Numbered from the stretch's first letter, positions 1 through 5,758 are shown. The stretch: 5,989 nt of DNA from DASXMX01 sp036794395 (GCA_036794395.1 DAIRGS010000397.1:1-5989); one strand, 5' to 3'. The notes: generated by a model from the letters alone, not told the origin. A program made the numbers and translations.

Positions 1-63
1 CTGACAACTGACAACTGACAACTGACAACTGACAACTGACAACTGACAACTGACTACTGACTA
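1..63. repeat. Heptamer tandem repeat, 9 units, before mlaF
   Basis: Seven perfect copies of CTGACAA (1-49) are followed by two copies of the variant CTGACTA (50-63). The array starts at the window edge, so it may be longer upstream. It ends 13 bases before the mlaF start codon. A unit of 7 is not a multiple of 3, and the frame leading into mlaF has a TGA at 44-46, so the array is not an extension of that gene. It resembles the short tandemly repeated heptamers (STRR) known from filamentous cyanobacteria and is common in intergenic DNA of planctomycetes. Function unknown. Confidence 0.95.
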
Positions 64-76
64 CGAACCCGTTCCC

Positions 77-880
77 ATGCCCGAAGCAGCGATCCAAGTT
101 CAGGAAGTGACCAAATACTTCGGCCGTACGCGCGTGCTGGACAAAATCCGCCTCGACGTCATCGCCGGGGAAACGCTCGTCATCCTCGGCGGCTCTGGCT
201 CGGGAAAATCCACCCTCCTGCGGCTCATGATCGGAAACCTGCCCTACCACGGCGGCGAGATTGTCGCCTGGGGCAAAAGCCTGCACGCCATGACTCTGTC
301 CGAAAAAGATAACTATCGAAAATCGATCGGCGTGCTCTTCCAAAGCGGTGCTTTGTTTAATTCCATGAGCGTCGCCGACAATGTCGCCCTGCCGCTCCGC
401 GAGCATACCGATCTCCCCGAGCCGACCATCGACATCATGGTCAAGATCAAGCTCGAACTGGTCGGGCTCCGGCAACACGCCGACAAAATGCCCGCCGAGT
501 TATCGGGCGGCATGAAAAAGCGCGCCGGCCTTGCCCGCGCCATTTCGCTGGATCCGAAAATCCTCTTTTACGATGAGCCCAGCGCCGGCCTCGATCCGGT
601 CACCAGCGCTGAAATCGACCAGCTCATCATCGACCTGAACCATAAGCTGGGAGTGACCAGCGTCGTCGTCACCCACGAAATGAACAGCGCCTTCCGCATC
701 GCCGATCGAATCGTCCTGCTCGACCGCGGAAAATTCGTCGCCAGCGGCACCCCCGACGAAATGCGAGATTCCATCGACCCGCTCGTCCGCCAGTTCGTGC
801 ATGGCCTGACCGAAGGCCCGCTCACCGAACGACGCCGGGCCGGCGGATATGAAGTAGACCTTTTGGGCGGGGGAGTTTGA
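77..880 (+). CDS. mlaF: Mla-type ABC transporter ATP-binding protein (MlaF family)
   Basis: This is the 267-residue cytoplasmic ATPase of an MCE-type lipid transporter, which couples ATP hydrolysis to phospholipid movement between inner and outer membrane through an MlaE permease and MlaD ring. All ABC motifs are visible: Walker A GGSGSGKST at 38-46, Q-loop Q89 in VLFQSGALF, signature LSGGM at 142-146, Walker B ILFYDEP at 162-168 with E167, D-loop SAGLDP at 169-174, and switch histidine H200. The SGGMKKRAGLARA stretch and the ending FVHGLTEGPL are typical of MlaF/Ttg2A rather than of amino-acid or sugar importers. The length is normal for the family. The only usable start is the ATG at 77, because the frame is closed by TGA at 44-46. 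No clear Shine-Dalgarno site precedes it. An mlaD-type gene follows 213 bases downstream, and the permease probably lies upstream of the window. Confident for family; the exact lipid cannot be read from sequence. Confidence 0.95.
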   Translation: MPEAAIQVQEVTKYFGRTRVLDKIRLDVIAGETLVILGGSGSGKSTLLRLMIGNLPYHGGEIVAWGKSLHAMTLSEKDNYRKSIGVLFQSGALFNSMSVADNVALPLREHTDLPEPTIDIMVKIKLELVGLRQHADKMPAELSGGMKKRAGLARAISLDPKILFYDEPSAGLDPVTSAEIDQLIIDLNHKLGVTSVVVTHEMNSAFRIADRIVLLDRGKFVASGTPDEMRDSIDPLVRQFVHGLTEGPLTERRRAGGYEVDLLGGGV

Positions 881-886
881 TTAGGT

Positions 887-988
887 GATTTGCGATTTGC
901 GATTTGCGATTTGCAATTGAAGACAGGGGCCGAAGGCTCCCAATCTCAAATCTGAAATCTCAGATTTCAGATTTCAGATTTCAAATGG
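887..988. repeat. Heptamer repeat module, copy 1 (mlaF-mlaD spacer)
   Basis: The module opens with four perfect GATTTGC heptamers (887-914). A short GC hairpin follows (GGGGCC-GAA-GGCTCC, 926-940), then AT-rich heptamers reading AAATCTG/AAATCTC on one side and three CAGATTT units (961-981) on the other. The opposing heptamers form a perfect inverted repeat of 13 bp, 948-960 against 962-974, with one base between the arms. It ends in CAGATTTCAAATG (975-987), the same ending as copy 2. It has no coding signal of its own; the short frame through it is an artefact of the repeats. Confidence 0.85.
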
Positions 989-999
989 TTTTCCGAGGA

Positions 1000-1085
1000 G
1001 ATTTGCGATCGGTGATCTGCAATTTGTCATTGAATAAGCCATCCGGCTTTTTTGATCTCAAATTTCAAATCTCAGATTTCAAATG
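1000..1085. repeat. Heptamer repeat module, copy 2, abutting mlaD
   Basis: This is a diverged second copy of the preceding module in the same orientation. It begins GATTTGCGAT, passes through a small hairpin and ends in CAGATTTCAAATG (1073-1085). Segments 944-969 and 1056-1081 agree at 24 of 26 positions. The module ends only 8 bases before the mlaD ATG at 1094, so the mlaD translation start region is essentially repeat DNA. Confidence 0.75.
1036..1053 (+). terminator. Possible weak intrinsic terminator or attenuator upstream of mlaD
   Basis: A 5-bp stem AAGCC/GGCTT (1036-1040 with 1045-1049) encloses loop ATCC and runs into six T residues (1048-1053). It lies between mlaF and mlaD on their coding strand. 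The stem is short, so it may do nothing or only partly reduce readthrough into mlaD. Confidence 0.3.
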
Positions 1086-1093
1086 ATTTCAAA

Positions 1094-2248
1094 ATGACCC
1101 GAGAACGCAACGAACTCAAAGCCGGCGCATTCATCGTCATCACCATTCTGCTCACCATTGCGGTGGTGATCTGGATCAACGGCGCATCGATCGGTCCAAT
1201 GCAGTCACGCCAAGTCAGCTTCAAACTGAGCGACGACATCGGCGGCCTGCGCGTAGGCGACGACGTCCGCCTGGGCGGCTTAAAAGTCGGCGTAATTCGC
1301 GAGATCCACCCCGCCGACCTCGATTCCCCCGATCCCCGCCTGTTGGTCACCTTTACCATCCCCGCCCAATACAGCGTACATGCCAATGCCTCCGTCGGGC
1401 TCCAATCCTCCCTGACCGGCGCCGCCAACCTGAACATCGAAAACACGGGCACCGGCGATCTTCTAGCCGATGGCAAAACCCTCATCGGCAAACCCGATCC
1501 CAAATCCGCCCTGGTCGCCAGCCTCAGTCGCACCGCCCCCAGCCTCGAAGGCACCCTCGCCCAGATCAACACCCAAACCGTGCCGCGCGTAAACCAGGCG
1601 GTCGACGACGCCAAGGTCCTGATTAACCACGTAAACGTAAAAGTCGATCCCGTTGCCGACAGCGCCAAGCACGCCCTGGGCGAGGTGGGTGATCTGGTGG
1701 GCGATTCCAAATCCGATATTCGCGGCACCCTCAAAAACCTGAACGCCGCCTCTGGCACGCTCTCGGAAAAACTCCCCGCGATCGCCGATCAAGTGAGCAC
1801 GCTGCTGAATAAAATTGACACGAGCCTGACCACCGCTCAAACCGCCTTGCTCGATATCCAGAAAGCTGCGGTGAACACCAAAGATCTGACCGCCTCCCTC
1901 CGCGGCGTCATCGTCGACAATCGTGGCAAGCTCGATGGCATGGTCGCCAGCCTCAAAACCACCAGCGACAACCTCAAGGAAGCCAGCATCGAAATCCGCC
2001 ACAGCCCCTGGCGCCTGCTCTACAAACCCACTCCCGCCGAATCAACAAACCTGAATCTCTACGACTCAGCAAGAGAATTCGCCCAAGGCGCCGCCAATCT
2101 CAGCGATGCTTCAACCGCCCTCCGCGATATGCTGAAGGACCCCCAGACCGACCGCGCCCAAATCCAAAAGCTGGTCGAAAACCTCGATATCACATTCAAA
2201 AACTTCAATCAGGTCGAACGAAAGCTCTGGCTCACCGCCGGCCAATAA
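1094..2248 (+). CDS. mlaD: MCE/MlaD-family lipid transport protein, inner-membrane anchored
   Basis: The product has 384 residues. An N-terminal membrane anchor covers about 10-30 (AGAFIVITILLTIAVVIWI). An MCE domain covers about 39-119, with GLRVGDDVRLGGLKVGVI as its hallmark and a hydrophobic tail near NIENTG (114-119). A long periplasmic helical region runs from about 145 to 300, and a conserved-looking tail around 301-314 contains HSPWRLLYKP. MCE proteins form hexameric rings that hold or channel lipid in Mla systems. This one is about twice the length of E. coli MlaD (183 residues); the extra helical tail may extend across the periplasm, as in longer MCE proteins (inference). The ATG at 1094 is chosen because it gives the usual short cytoplasmic leader (MTRERNELKAG). 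A TTG at 1052 would add 14 residues encoded by repeat DNA. No Shine-Dalgarno site is seen. It follows mlaF on the same strand. Confidence 0.92.
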   Translation: MTRERNELKAGAFIVITILLTIAVVIWINGASIGPMQSRQVSFKLSDDIGGLRVGDDVRLGGLKVGVIREIHPADLDSPDPRLLVTFTIPAQYSVHANASVGLQSSLTGAANLNIENTGTGDLLADGKTLIGKPDPKSALVASLSRTAPSLEGTLAQINTQTVPRVNQAVDDAKVLINHVNVKVDPVADSAKHALGEVGDLVGDSKSDIRGTLKNLNAASGTLSEKLPAIADQVSTLLNKIDTSLTTAQTALLDIQKAAVNTKDLTASLRGVIVDNRGKLDGMVASLKTTSDNLKEASIEIRHSPWRLLYKPTPAESTNLNLYDSAREFAQGAANLSDASTALRDMLKDPQTDRAQIQKLVENLDITFKNFNQVERKLWLTAGQ

Positions 2249-2280
2249 GTGAATGTAAAAACACCTCGCCTGACCGAAGA

Positions 2281-2323
2281 ATTTCCCCCTCTCCCCCCGG
2301 GAGAGGGCCGGGGTGAGGGCGAA
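2281..2323. repeat. Dispersed CCCTCTCCC palindrome (REP-like), copy 1
   Basis: A perfect 9-bp inverted repeat CCCTCTCCC / GGGAGAGGG (2287-2295 with 2299-2307) is followed by CCGGGGTGAGGGCGA. This sequence type is dispersed through many GC-rich bacterial genomes, including planctomycetes. The first 14 bases (2281-2294) recur exactly at 5976-5989. It sits 38 bases after the mlaD stop and could terminate or stabilise that transcript, but there is no T-run. Confidence 0.8.
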
Positions 2324-2388
2324 TGACAAGTGACTCCAACTTGTACAAGAGCTATTCCGACTCTTCCTTACCCAAAGAGGCATCAACC

Positions 2389-2433
2389 AAAAAAGCCGTG
2401 GGCGGAAGTCCAAAAGAGACTTCCGCCGACGGC
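2389..2433 (-). terminator. Intrinsic terminator of the SH3-domain gene
   Basis: Arms 2395-2410 and 2418-2433 pair over 16 positions with one mismatch, including a perfect 10-bp core GGCGGAAGTC/GACTTCCGCC. The loop is 7 bases (2411-2417). On the minus strand the stem is followed directly by six T residues (A-tract at 2389-2394 on the plus strand). It lies about 30 bases past the minus-strand stop at 2466. No T-run follows on the plus strand, so it serves the minus-strand gene and would only be a stem for mlaD readthrough. Confidence 0.88.
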
Positions 2434-2465
2434 GATTGATCACAACACCAAGCTGAAAACCCGCC

Positions 2466-3884
2466 TTAATTCTGCGGCTGTTCCTTATCCACGCTGGCCT
2501 GACCCTGGCCTTCACCCGTCTTGGGCTGATTGGCCGTCGGCACCGCCGTAAACACCGGCTGAGCCATATTCGCCTTCAACAAGCTCGGCGGCACAATCTG
2601 GGCCGCGATGCTCTTATTCACCTTGCTCTGATCAACCACCTTCGCATCGGTCGGATTCTCGATCAGCGCTTTGAGCTGCGGATCATTCGTAATGGCCCCA
2701 CGAACGCCGATGAACTGCCCAAGCATCGATCCCAGCTTCGAGTCATTGCTTCGCAGATACGCAACCGTCCGGCCAGTCGCCGGGTCGGTCAGCCGGTACA
2801 GCATCGTGTTGCCGATCTGAAGGCTCGATGTACGGAGCGTTCCAACCGCCGTGAAAATCTCGAGGTTGTTCTGCTTGATCCGATCTTCGATTTCCGTGCG
2901 CTCGGCAACCAACGACTGCTGCTTTTGCGACATCTTCTTTTCGTCGTTCTGCACCGCCAGGAACTTCTCCCGGGCGTCATTGCGAACCTGAAGCGACGCG
3001 ATGCGGATCTGCGCGATCTGCCGCATTGATGACGGCAACTCCTCAGCCTCCACCTTCTTATATCCATTGAGCAAATCCGGCAGCGGCTGCTCGAGAATCG
3101 GCTTCTTGCCCGAATCGGCATACTGCTGTTCAAGCTTGTCGAATTCCGCCACCGCGTCATAGGCCGGACGCGTCGCCGGAGGAGGCGTCACTTCAGCGCC
3201 CACATCGGCAACCTGCTCGGTCGGACGGGTCGCCGGGGGCTGTGCGCCCTCACCCCTCGCCACAGCCTTTTCCGGCGTGCTTGTCGTCGCGCCCTCTTCA
3301 ATTGACCGCGTTTTCTCTGGCTGCGAAGCAACGTCAGTTTCTTTCGGGGGCGTTGGCGTGGGAATATTCGCTGCCACAGCCGCCACCGGTTCAACAAACT
3401 GCTTGTTCACCCAGAGATAGCTGTCCTTGGGCGGCGCAATCTTGAAGTATTCGTTGTGCTGCCCCATCACCGTCACGTCTTCGCCTTCGTGCAGCGTCGC
3501 CATCGGTTCGGCCGCAAGCTCATTGAGATTGCTGCCGACGCGGGCGATCCACTCCCGGCTCATTCGCCCCACCGTTCCGTCGCCGCGAAGAATCACAAAC
3601 GACTTGGGAACATATGCAAAGCTTCCCTCGGGCGGCACGATCTTCAGCCAGCTCCCCTTCACCCCCGCCACCGTCACGAGCTGCTCCTTCTTGAGCTGCA
3701 TCGTCGGATAAGCGTCGTCCGAAGCCCGGCTCCTGACATACACACCATTGGCCACGATCCGGCCCTGATGCTTCGATTCAGCATCCGCCTGAGCGGCATC
3801 CTGCTGAGCCATCACCACGGGCGGCAATACCGCACACGCAGCCAACGAAAGCGTAGCGCTAAGAAGTAAACGGCTTGAAGCCAT
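2466..3884 (-). CDS. Exported protein with two bacterial SH3 domains, function unknown
   Basis: The product has 472 residues from the ATG at 3884. That start is preferred over one 11 codons upstream because GGAGGTG sits just before it and the signal sequence then begins normally. Residues 1-26 are a signal peptide (MASSRLLLSATLSLAAC..., possible cleavage VMA|QQ). An LAAC lipobox-like motif at 14-17 leaves lipoprotein processing possible. Two SH3b-like domains follow, about 43-97 (GVYVRSRAS ... AYVPKSFV) and 112-165 (EWIARVGSN ... YLWVNKQFV). A Pro/Thr-rich linker at 166-240 carries PPATRP twice. A helical, partly coiled-coil region covers about 242-350. A C-terminal beta-like region at 360-400 (YRLTDPATGRTVAYL, GQFIGVRGAI) is reminiscent of small OB-like domains. 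SH3b domains usually bind cell-wall or periplasmic ligands; a role in the envelope is only inferred. It is convergent with mlaD and appears monocistronic. Confidence 0.88.
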   Translation of the reverse strand: MASSRLLLSATLSLAACAVLPPVVMAQQDAAQADAESKHQGRIVANGVYVRSRASDDAYPTMQLKKEQLVTVAGVKGSWLKIVPPEGSFAYVPKSFVILRGDGTVGRMSREWIARVGSNLNELAAEPMATLHEGEDVTVMGQHNEYFKIAPPKDSYLWVNKQFVEPVAAVAANIPTPTPPKETDVASQPEKTRSIEEGATTSTPEKAVARGEGAQPPATRPTEQVADVGAEVTPPPATRPAYDAVAEFDKLEQQYADSGKKPILEQPLPDLLNGYKKVEAEELPSSMRQIAQIRIASLQVRNDAREKFLAVQNDEKKMSQKQQSLVAERTEIEDRIKQNNLEIFTAVGTLRTSSLQIGNTMLYRLTDPATGRTVAYLRSNDSKLGSMLGQFIGVRGAITNDPQLKALIENPTDAKVVDQSKVNKSIAAQIVPPSLLKANMAQPVFTAVPTANQPKTGEGQGQASVDKEQPQN

Positions 3885-3889
3885 GACGG

Positions 3890-3896
3890 CACCTCC
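3890..3896 (-). promoter_or_regulatory. Ribosome binding site of the SH3-domain gene
   Basis: GGAGGTG on the minus strand lies 5 bases before the ATG at 3884 (7 bases if counted from GGAGG). It decides the start in favour of 3884 over the in-frame ATG at 3917, and contrasts with the mla genes, which lack such a site. Confidence 0.85.
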
Positions 3897-4153
3897 ATGT
3901 GCACTGGCGGGATCCATTTCATCCAGACTCAGCCGGATGCCCGCAACCCGATTTTAATATGGCGGCGCCAATTGTCGGTCGCCCGACCCGGCACCGTGCG
4001 AAAGACCACCGTCTATCGCCAAAAACCCCGATTCAACCATTTCATACCACATTCTTTTTCAATGTAAAGGCAATTGTTGCGCTCCGGCAAATCCTGCGCG
4101 GGGTTCCAACCCCTCAACTCGATAACGATATACTTGTATCCATACTTTGCGTC
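3897..4153. other. Divergent intergenic region between SH3 gene and RHH gene
   Basis: About 260 bases hold the 5' regions of two divergent genes. On the minus-strand side an imperfect hairpin (3907-3915 with 3935-3944, one bulge) would lie in the leader of the SH3 gene, and an AT-rich patch at about 3951-3960 is a possible -10 area, without a matching -35. On the plus-strand side GGGGTT-CC-AACCCC (4100-4113) is a perfect small palindrome and TATACT (4129-4134) is a possible -10. I see no further gene here. Confidence 0.4.
4127..4140 (+). promoter_or_regulatory. Possible -10/operator of the RHH gene
   Basis: TATACT (4129-4134) resembles a -10 box and lies within an imperfect palindrome, GATATA...TGTATC (5 of 6 positions paired). 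RHH antitoxin-like proteins often repress their own promoter at such short palindromes. No good -35 is visible at the right distance, so this is tentative. Confidence 0.25.
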
Positions 4154-4159
4154 GGAGGT
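4154..4159 (+). promoter_or_regulatory. Ribosome binding site of the RHH gene
   Basis: GGAGGT lies 4 bases before the ATG at 4164. It fixes the start there and rules out the longer frame opening at 4074, which would add 30 residues without family-like sequence. Confidence 0.85.
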
Positions 4160-4163
4160 AGAC

Positions 4164-4454
4164 ATGAACGTTCCTTTGAGTACAGAGGTTCTTGAGCAAT
4201 TACGGCAGGAGGCCAGCCGCCGCGGCATCGCACCCGAAGATTACGCCCGCCAATTGATCGAGGAACGTCTGAGCGATCCAACCATCGAACGGGGCAACCG
4301 CGCAACACTGGCGCTTCTAGATCAATGGGATCTCGATGACGAAACCAACGATCCGGCCGAACTCGAACGTCGACGACAGGATTTCGAGGAGTTTAAAGAA
4401 GTCATCAATGCAAGCCATTCTTCAGATAGGAAGATTTTTCCCGGGATCGTCTGA
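4164..4454 (+). CDS. Small RHH/antitoxin-like protein
   Basis: The product is a 96-residue acidic protein. Residues 1-32 read as a ribbon-helix-helix unit: a short strand (NVPLSTE), helix VLEQLRQEASRRG, a turn, then helix PEDYARQLIEERL. The rest is a charged helical tail (RATLALLDQWDLDDETNDPAELERRRQDFEEFK) ending in RKIFPG. I recognise this layout from a group of small planctomycete and cyanobacterial proteins usually labelled hypothetical or antitoxin-like; this is from memory of the sequence pattern, not a search. RHH antitoxins bind operator DNA as dimers and neutralise a toxin with the C-terminal tail. No PIN, RelE or MazF-type toxin follows; the next gene, 41 bases on, encodes a membrane zinc-ribbon protein. 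It may therefore be an orphan antitoxin or simply a DNA-binding or partner protein. Confidence 0.8.
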   Translation: MNVPLSTEVLEQLRQEASRRGIAPEDYARQLIEERLSDPTIERGNRATLALLDQWDLDDETNDPAELERRRQDFEEFKEVINASHSSDRKIFPGIV

Positions 4455-4495
4455 GCCCATCCACCTGGCAAACTTTCACTCAAAGCATCAACACG

Positions 4496-4744
4496 ATGTT
4501 GACACTCGATTCACTTCTGATGTTCGTGGTCGCCTCGTTTATCGCGATCGTCGTTGTGCTGATCCTTGTGCAGTATTGCGCGGCGATTCGTGGAGCGAAG
4601 GCGTTTGAACGTAGGGCCGAACTACTCGTTGGTCGTAACCTTTGCCCGTATTGCGCTTCTTCGTTCGGGGCGAACAACTCTCCATGTTGTTCGCACTGCA
4701 AGAATTACATCAAACGATCCCGCGAAGCGTATGGCGCTAAATGA
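4496..4744 (+). CDS. Small one-TM zinc-ribbon protein, function unknown
   Basis: The product has 82 residues. A membrane helix covers about 6-26 (SLLMFVVASFIAIVVVLILVQ). A basic juxtamembrane segment follows, and then a zinc-ribbon-like pair CPYC (50-53) and CSHC (65-68), with an extra C64 beside the second pair, before a basic tail. The positive charges after the helix suggest that the zinc-ribbon end is cytoplasmic. I do not recognise the family. It starts 41 bases after the RHH gene on the same strand and could be co-transcribed; no clear Shine-Dalgarno site is seen. Its last codons (GCT AAA TGA, 4736-4744) lie inside the left end of the large inverted repeat, so the repeat supplies its stop and may have replaced an older C-terminus. 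The CxxC pairs and hydrophobic helix make it likely to be a real gene despite its size. Confidence 0.7.
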   Translation: MLTLDSLLMFVVASFIAIVVVLILVQYCAAIRGAKAFERRAELLVGRNLCPYCASSFGANNSPCCSHCKNYIKRSREAYGAK

Positions 4745-5004
4745 CCGAGCGCGATTCCGCGCCATTGCATTTTTGTGGCACGGCTTTCTAAGCCGTGGTT
4801 GGGGCATCCGCGGGTCCGGCGCCGGGTGAGATGTGGGAAAACCAACTTTCCTTGACGGAGCATTTTCTTCCAGCAAATTCAGAGGGTTGTCCAGCTGTCG
4901 AAACTTGGTTTTCCCAAATCTAACCCGGCGCTGGAGGTCATCCCCCTCGACCATGGCTTGGAAAGCCATGCCACGAAGCGCGGAACCGCGCACGGTCATT
5001 TAGC
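4736..5004. repeat. Large imperfect inverted repeat, MITE-like
   Basis: The left arm (4736-4850) and right arm (4900-5004) are inverted copies around a 49-base unpaired centre. Three blocks align well: 4736-4762 with 4978-5004 (25 of 27), 4775-4801 with 4948-4974 (23 of 27) and 4819-4845 with 4905-4931 (25 of 27). Between them the left arm has extra bases. Each arm also contains local hairpins: GCGCG/CGCGC (4749-4762; 4978-4991) and an 8-bp stem, CACGGCTT/AAGCCGTG at 4779-4797 or CATGGCTT/AAGCCATG at 4952-4970. A TA dinucleotide sits symmetrically near both ends (4738-4739, 5001-5002), compatible with a TA target duplication as in IS630/Tc1-type MITEs, but since TA is itself palindromic this is weak. 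It has no coding capacity of its own. The TGTGGCACGGCTT...AAGCCGTG core is a recurrent planctomycete intergenic motif (from memory). Confidence 0.85.
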
Positions 5005-5097
5005 CACTACTTATTCCACATACAAGTTCTCCCTAAAGCTTCGCCAATTCTTGCCGTTCGATTGTCCATGCGCTGGCCGTCGGATACCGTGACCACG

Positions 5098-5727
5098 ATG
5101 AAAACCCGCGTCCTTCTTGTGCGCCACGGGTCGACCGTGTTCAGCGCTGAAGACCGCTTTGCCGGTTCTTCGGACGTGGATCTGTCGGATGAAGGCCGCC
5201 AGTTAGCGGGGCGATTGCGCGACCGCCTGGCACACATCAAACTAGACGCGGTCTATTGCAGCGACATGAAACGCACGCGCGATACCGCCGCCATTATCGC
5301 CGCTCCGCATGATCGCGCGCCCATCCCGATGTCCGCTTTGCGCGAAATCGATCATGGAAAATGGGAGGGAATGGTTCACCACGACGTCGAGAAAAACTTC
5401 GCACTTGAATACCAGGTCTGGTCCGCCGATCCATTCGCCAGCGCCCCGCCCGGCGGAGAATCCGGCCTGGGCGTACTCGCCCGATCGCTTCCCGCCCTGC
5501 GCAAAATCGTCAGCGATCACCCCAGCCAAACCGTATTAGTGGTCTCCCATAAAGCAACCAACCGCCTGCTCCTTTGCGCCCTGCTCGGCATCGATCCCCG
5601 CTTCTACCGCGATCGCCTCGCCCAGGATCTCACCTGCCTCAACATCATCGAATTCACCGACCCCTCCAACGGAAAAGTCCTGCTGCTCAACGACACCTCC
5701 CATTCAGGCGATCCGCTTTTTACATGA
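5098..5727 (+). CDS. Histidine phosphatase family protein (phosphoglycerate mutase-like)
   Basis: The product is a 209-residue cytoplasmic enzyme of the branch that includes phosphoglycerate mutase and CobC-type phosphatases, which transfer or hydrolyse phosphate through a phosphohistidine. Visible active-site residues are R9 and H10 (LLVRHGST, nucleophile H10), R59 in SDMKRTRDTA, E83 in LREIDHGKWEG (proton donor) and H151 in VVSHKATNR. The SHKATNRLLL ... GIDPRFYRDRL ending is typical of small bacterial phosphatases rather than glycolytic mutases. The substrate cannot be told. The ATG at 5098 puts the RHG motif at residue 9, as usual; an ATG at 5068 or TTG at 5062 would add 10 or 12 unconserved residues. 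No strong Shine-Dalgarno site is seen. It stands alone between two repeat regions, and the large inverted repeat ends 93 bases upstream. Confidence 0.92.
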   Translation: MKTRVLLVRHGSTVFSAEDRFAGSSDVDLSDEGRQLAGRLRDRLAHIKLDAVYCSDMKRTRDTAAIIAAPHDRAPIPMSALREIDHGKWEGMVHHDVEKNFALEYQVWSADPFASAPPGGESGLGVLARSLPALRKIVSDHPSQTVLVVSHKATNRLLLCALLGIDPRFYRDRLAQDLTCLNIIEFTDPSNGKVLLLNDTSHSGDPLFT

Positions 5728-5736
5728 GCACTTGTG

Positions 5737-5758
5737 GTGCGGGCCTCCAGGCCTGCAC
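5737..5758. repeat. Short hairpin GTGCGGGCCT/AGGCCTGCAC
   Basis: Arms 5737-5746 and 5749-5758 pair over 10 positions with one G-T wobble and almost no loop. It lies just after the phosphatase stop. No T-run follows, so it is not a standard intrinsic terminator. The framework TTGTGG..CGG..C....AGGCC resembles the hairpin inside the large inverted repeat (4774-4797), suggesting one repeat family. Confidence 0.65.

Noticed and set aside
1..63. CRISPR array
   Set aside because: The units are contiguous 7-mers with no spacers; a simple tandem repeat.
904..1086. 60-codon open frame between mlaF and mlaD
   Set aside because: It is made almost wholly of heptamer repeats (peptides such as NLKSQIS and DFRFQ), with no start signal; such repeats give spurious open frames.
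1052..1093. TTG start adding 14 residues to MlaD
   Set aside because: The added residues are encoded by the repeat module; the ATG at 1094 gives the normal short leader before the membrane helix.
1463..2002. Long antisense open frame inside mlaD
   Set aside because: A shadow of a GC-rich gene; it has low-complexity composition and no family motif, and the plus strand encodes a clear MCE protein.
3456..3869. Open frame antisense to the SH3-domain gene
   Set aside because: His/Arg/Pro-rich shadow with no motif, opposite a gene that has a signal peptide, ribosome site and terminator.
4074..4163. Upstream extension of the RHH gene by 30 residues
   Set aside because: GGAGGT directly before the ATG at 4164, and the RHH fold begins there; the upstream part covers a palindrome and a possible promoter.
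4622..4999. Minus-strand open frame of 125 codons across the large inverted repeat
   Set aside because: It consists mainly of repeat arms and the antisense of the zinc-ribbon gene; no recognisable protein features.
5737..5758. Intrinsic terminator of the histidine phosphatase gene
   Set aside because: The stem is strong but has almost no loop and is followed by GCGCAGCAGG, not a T-run; kept as a repeat hairpin.
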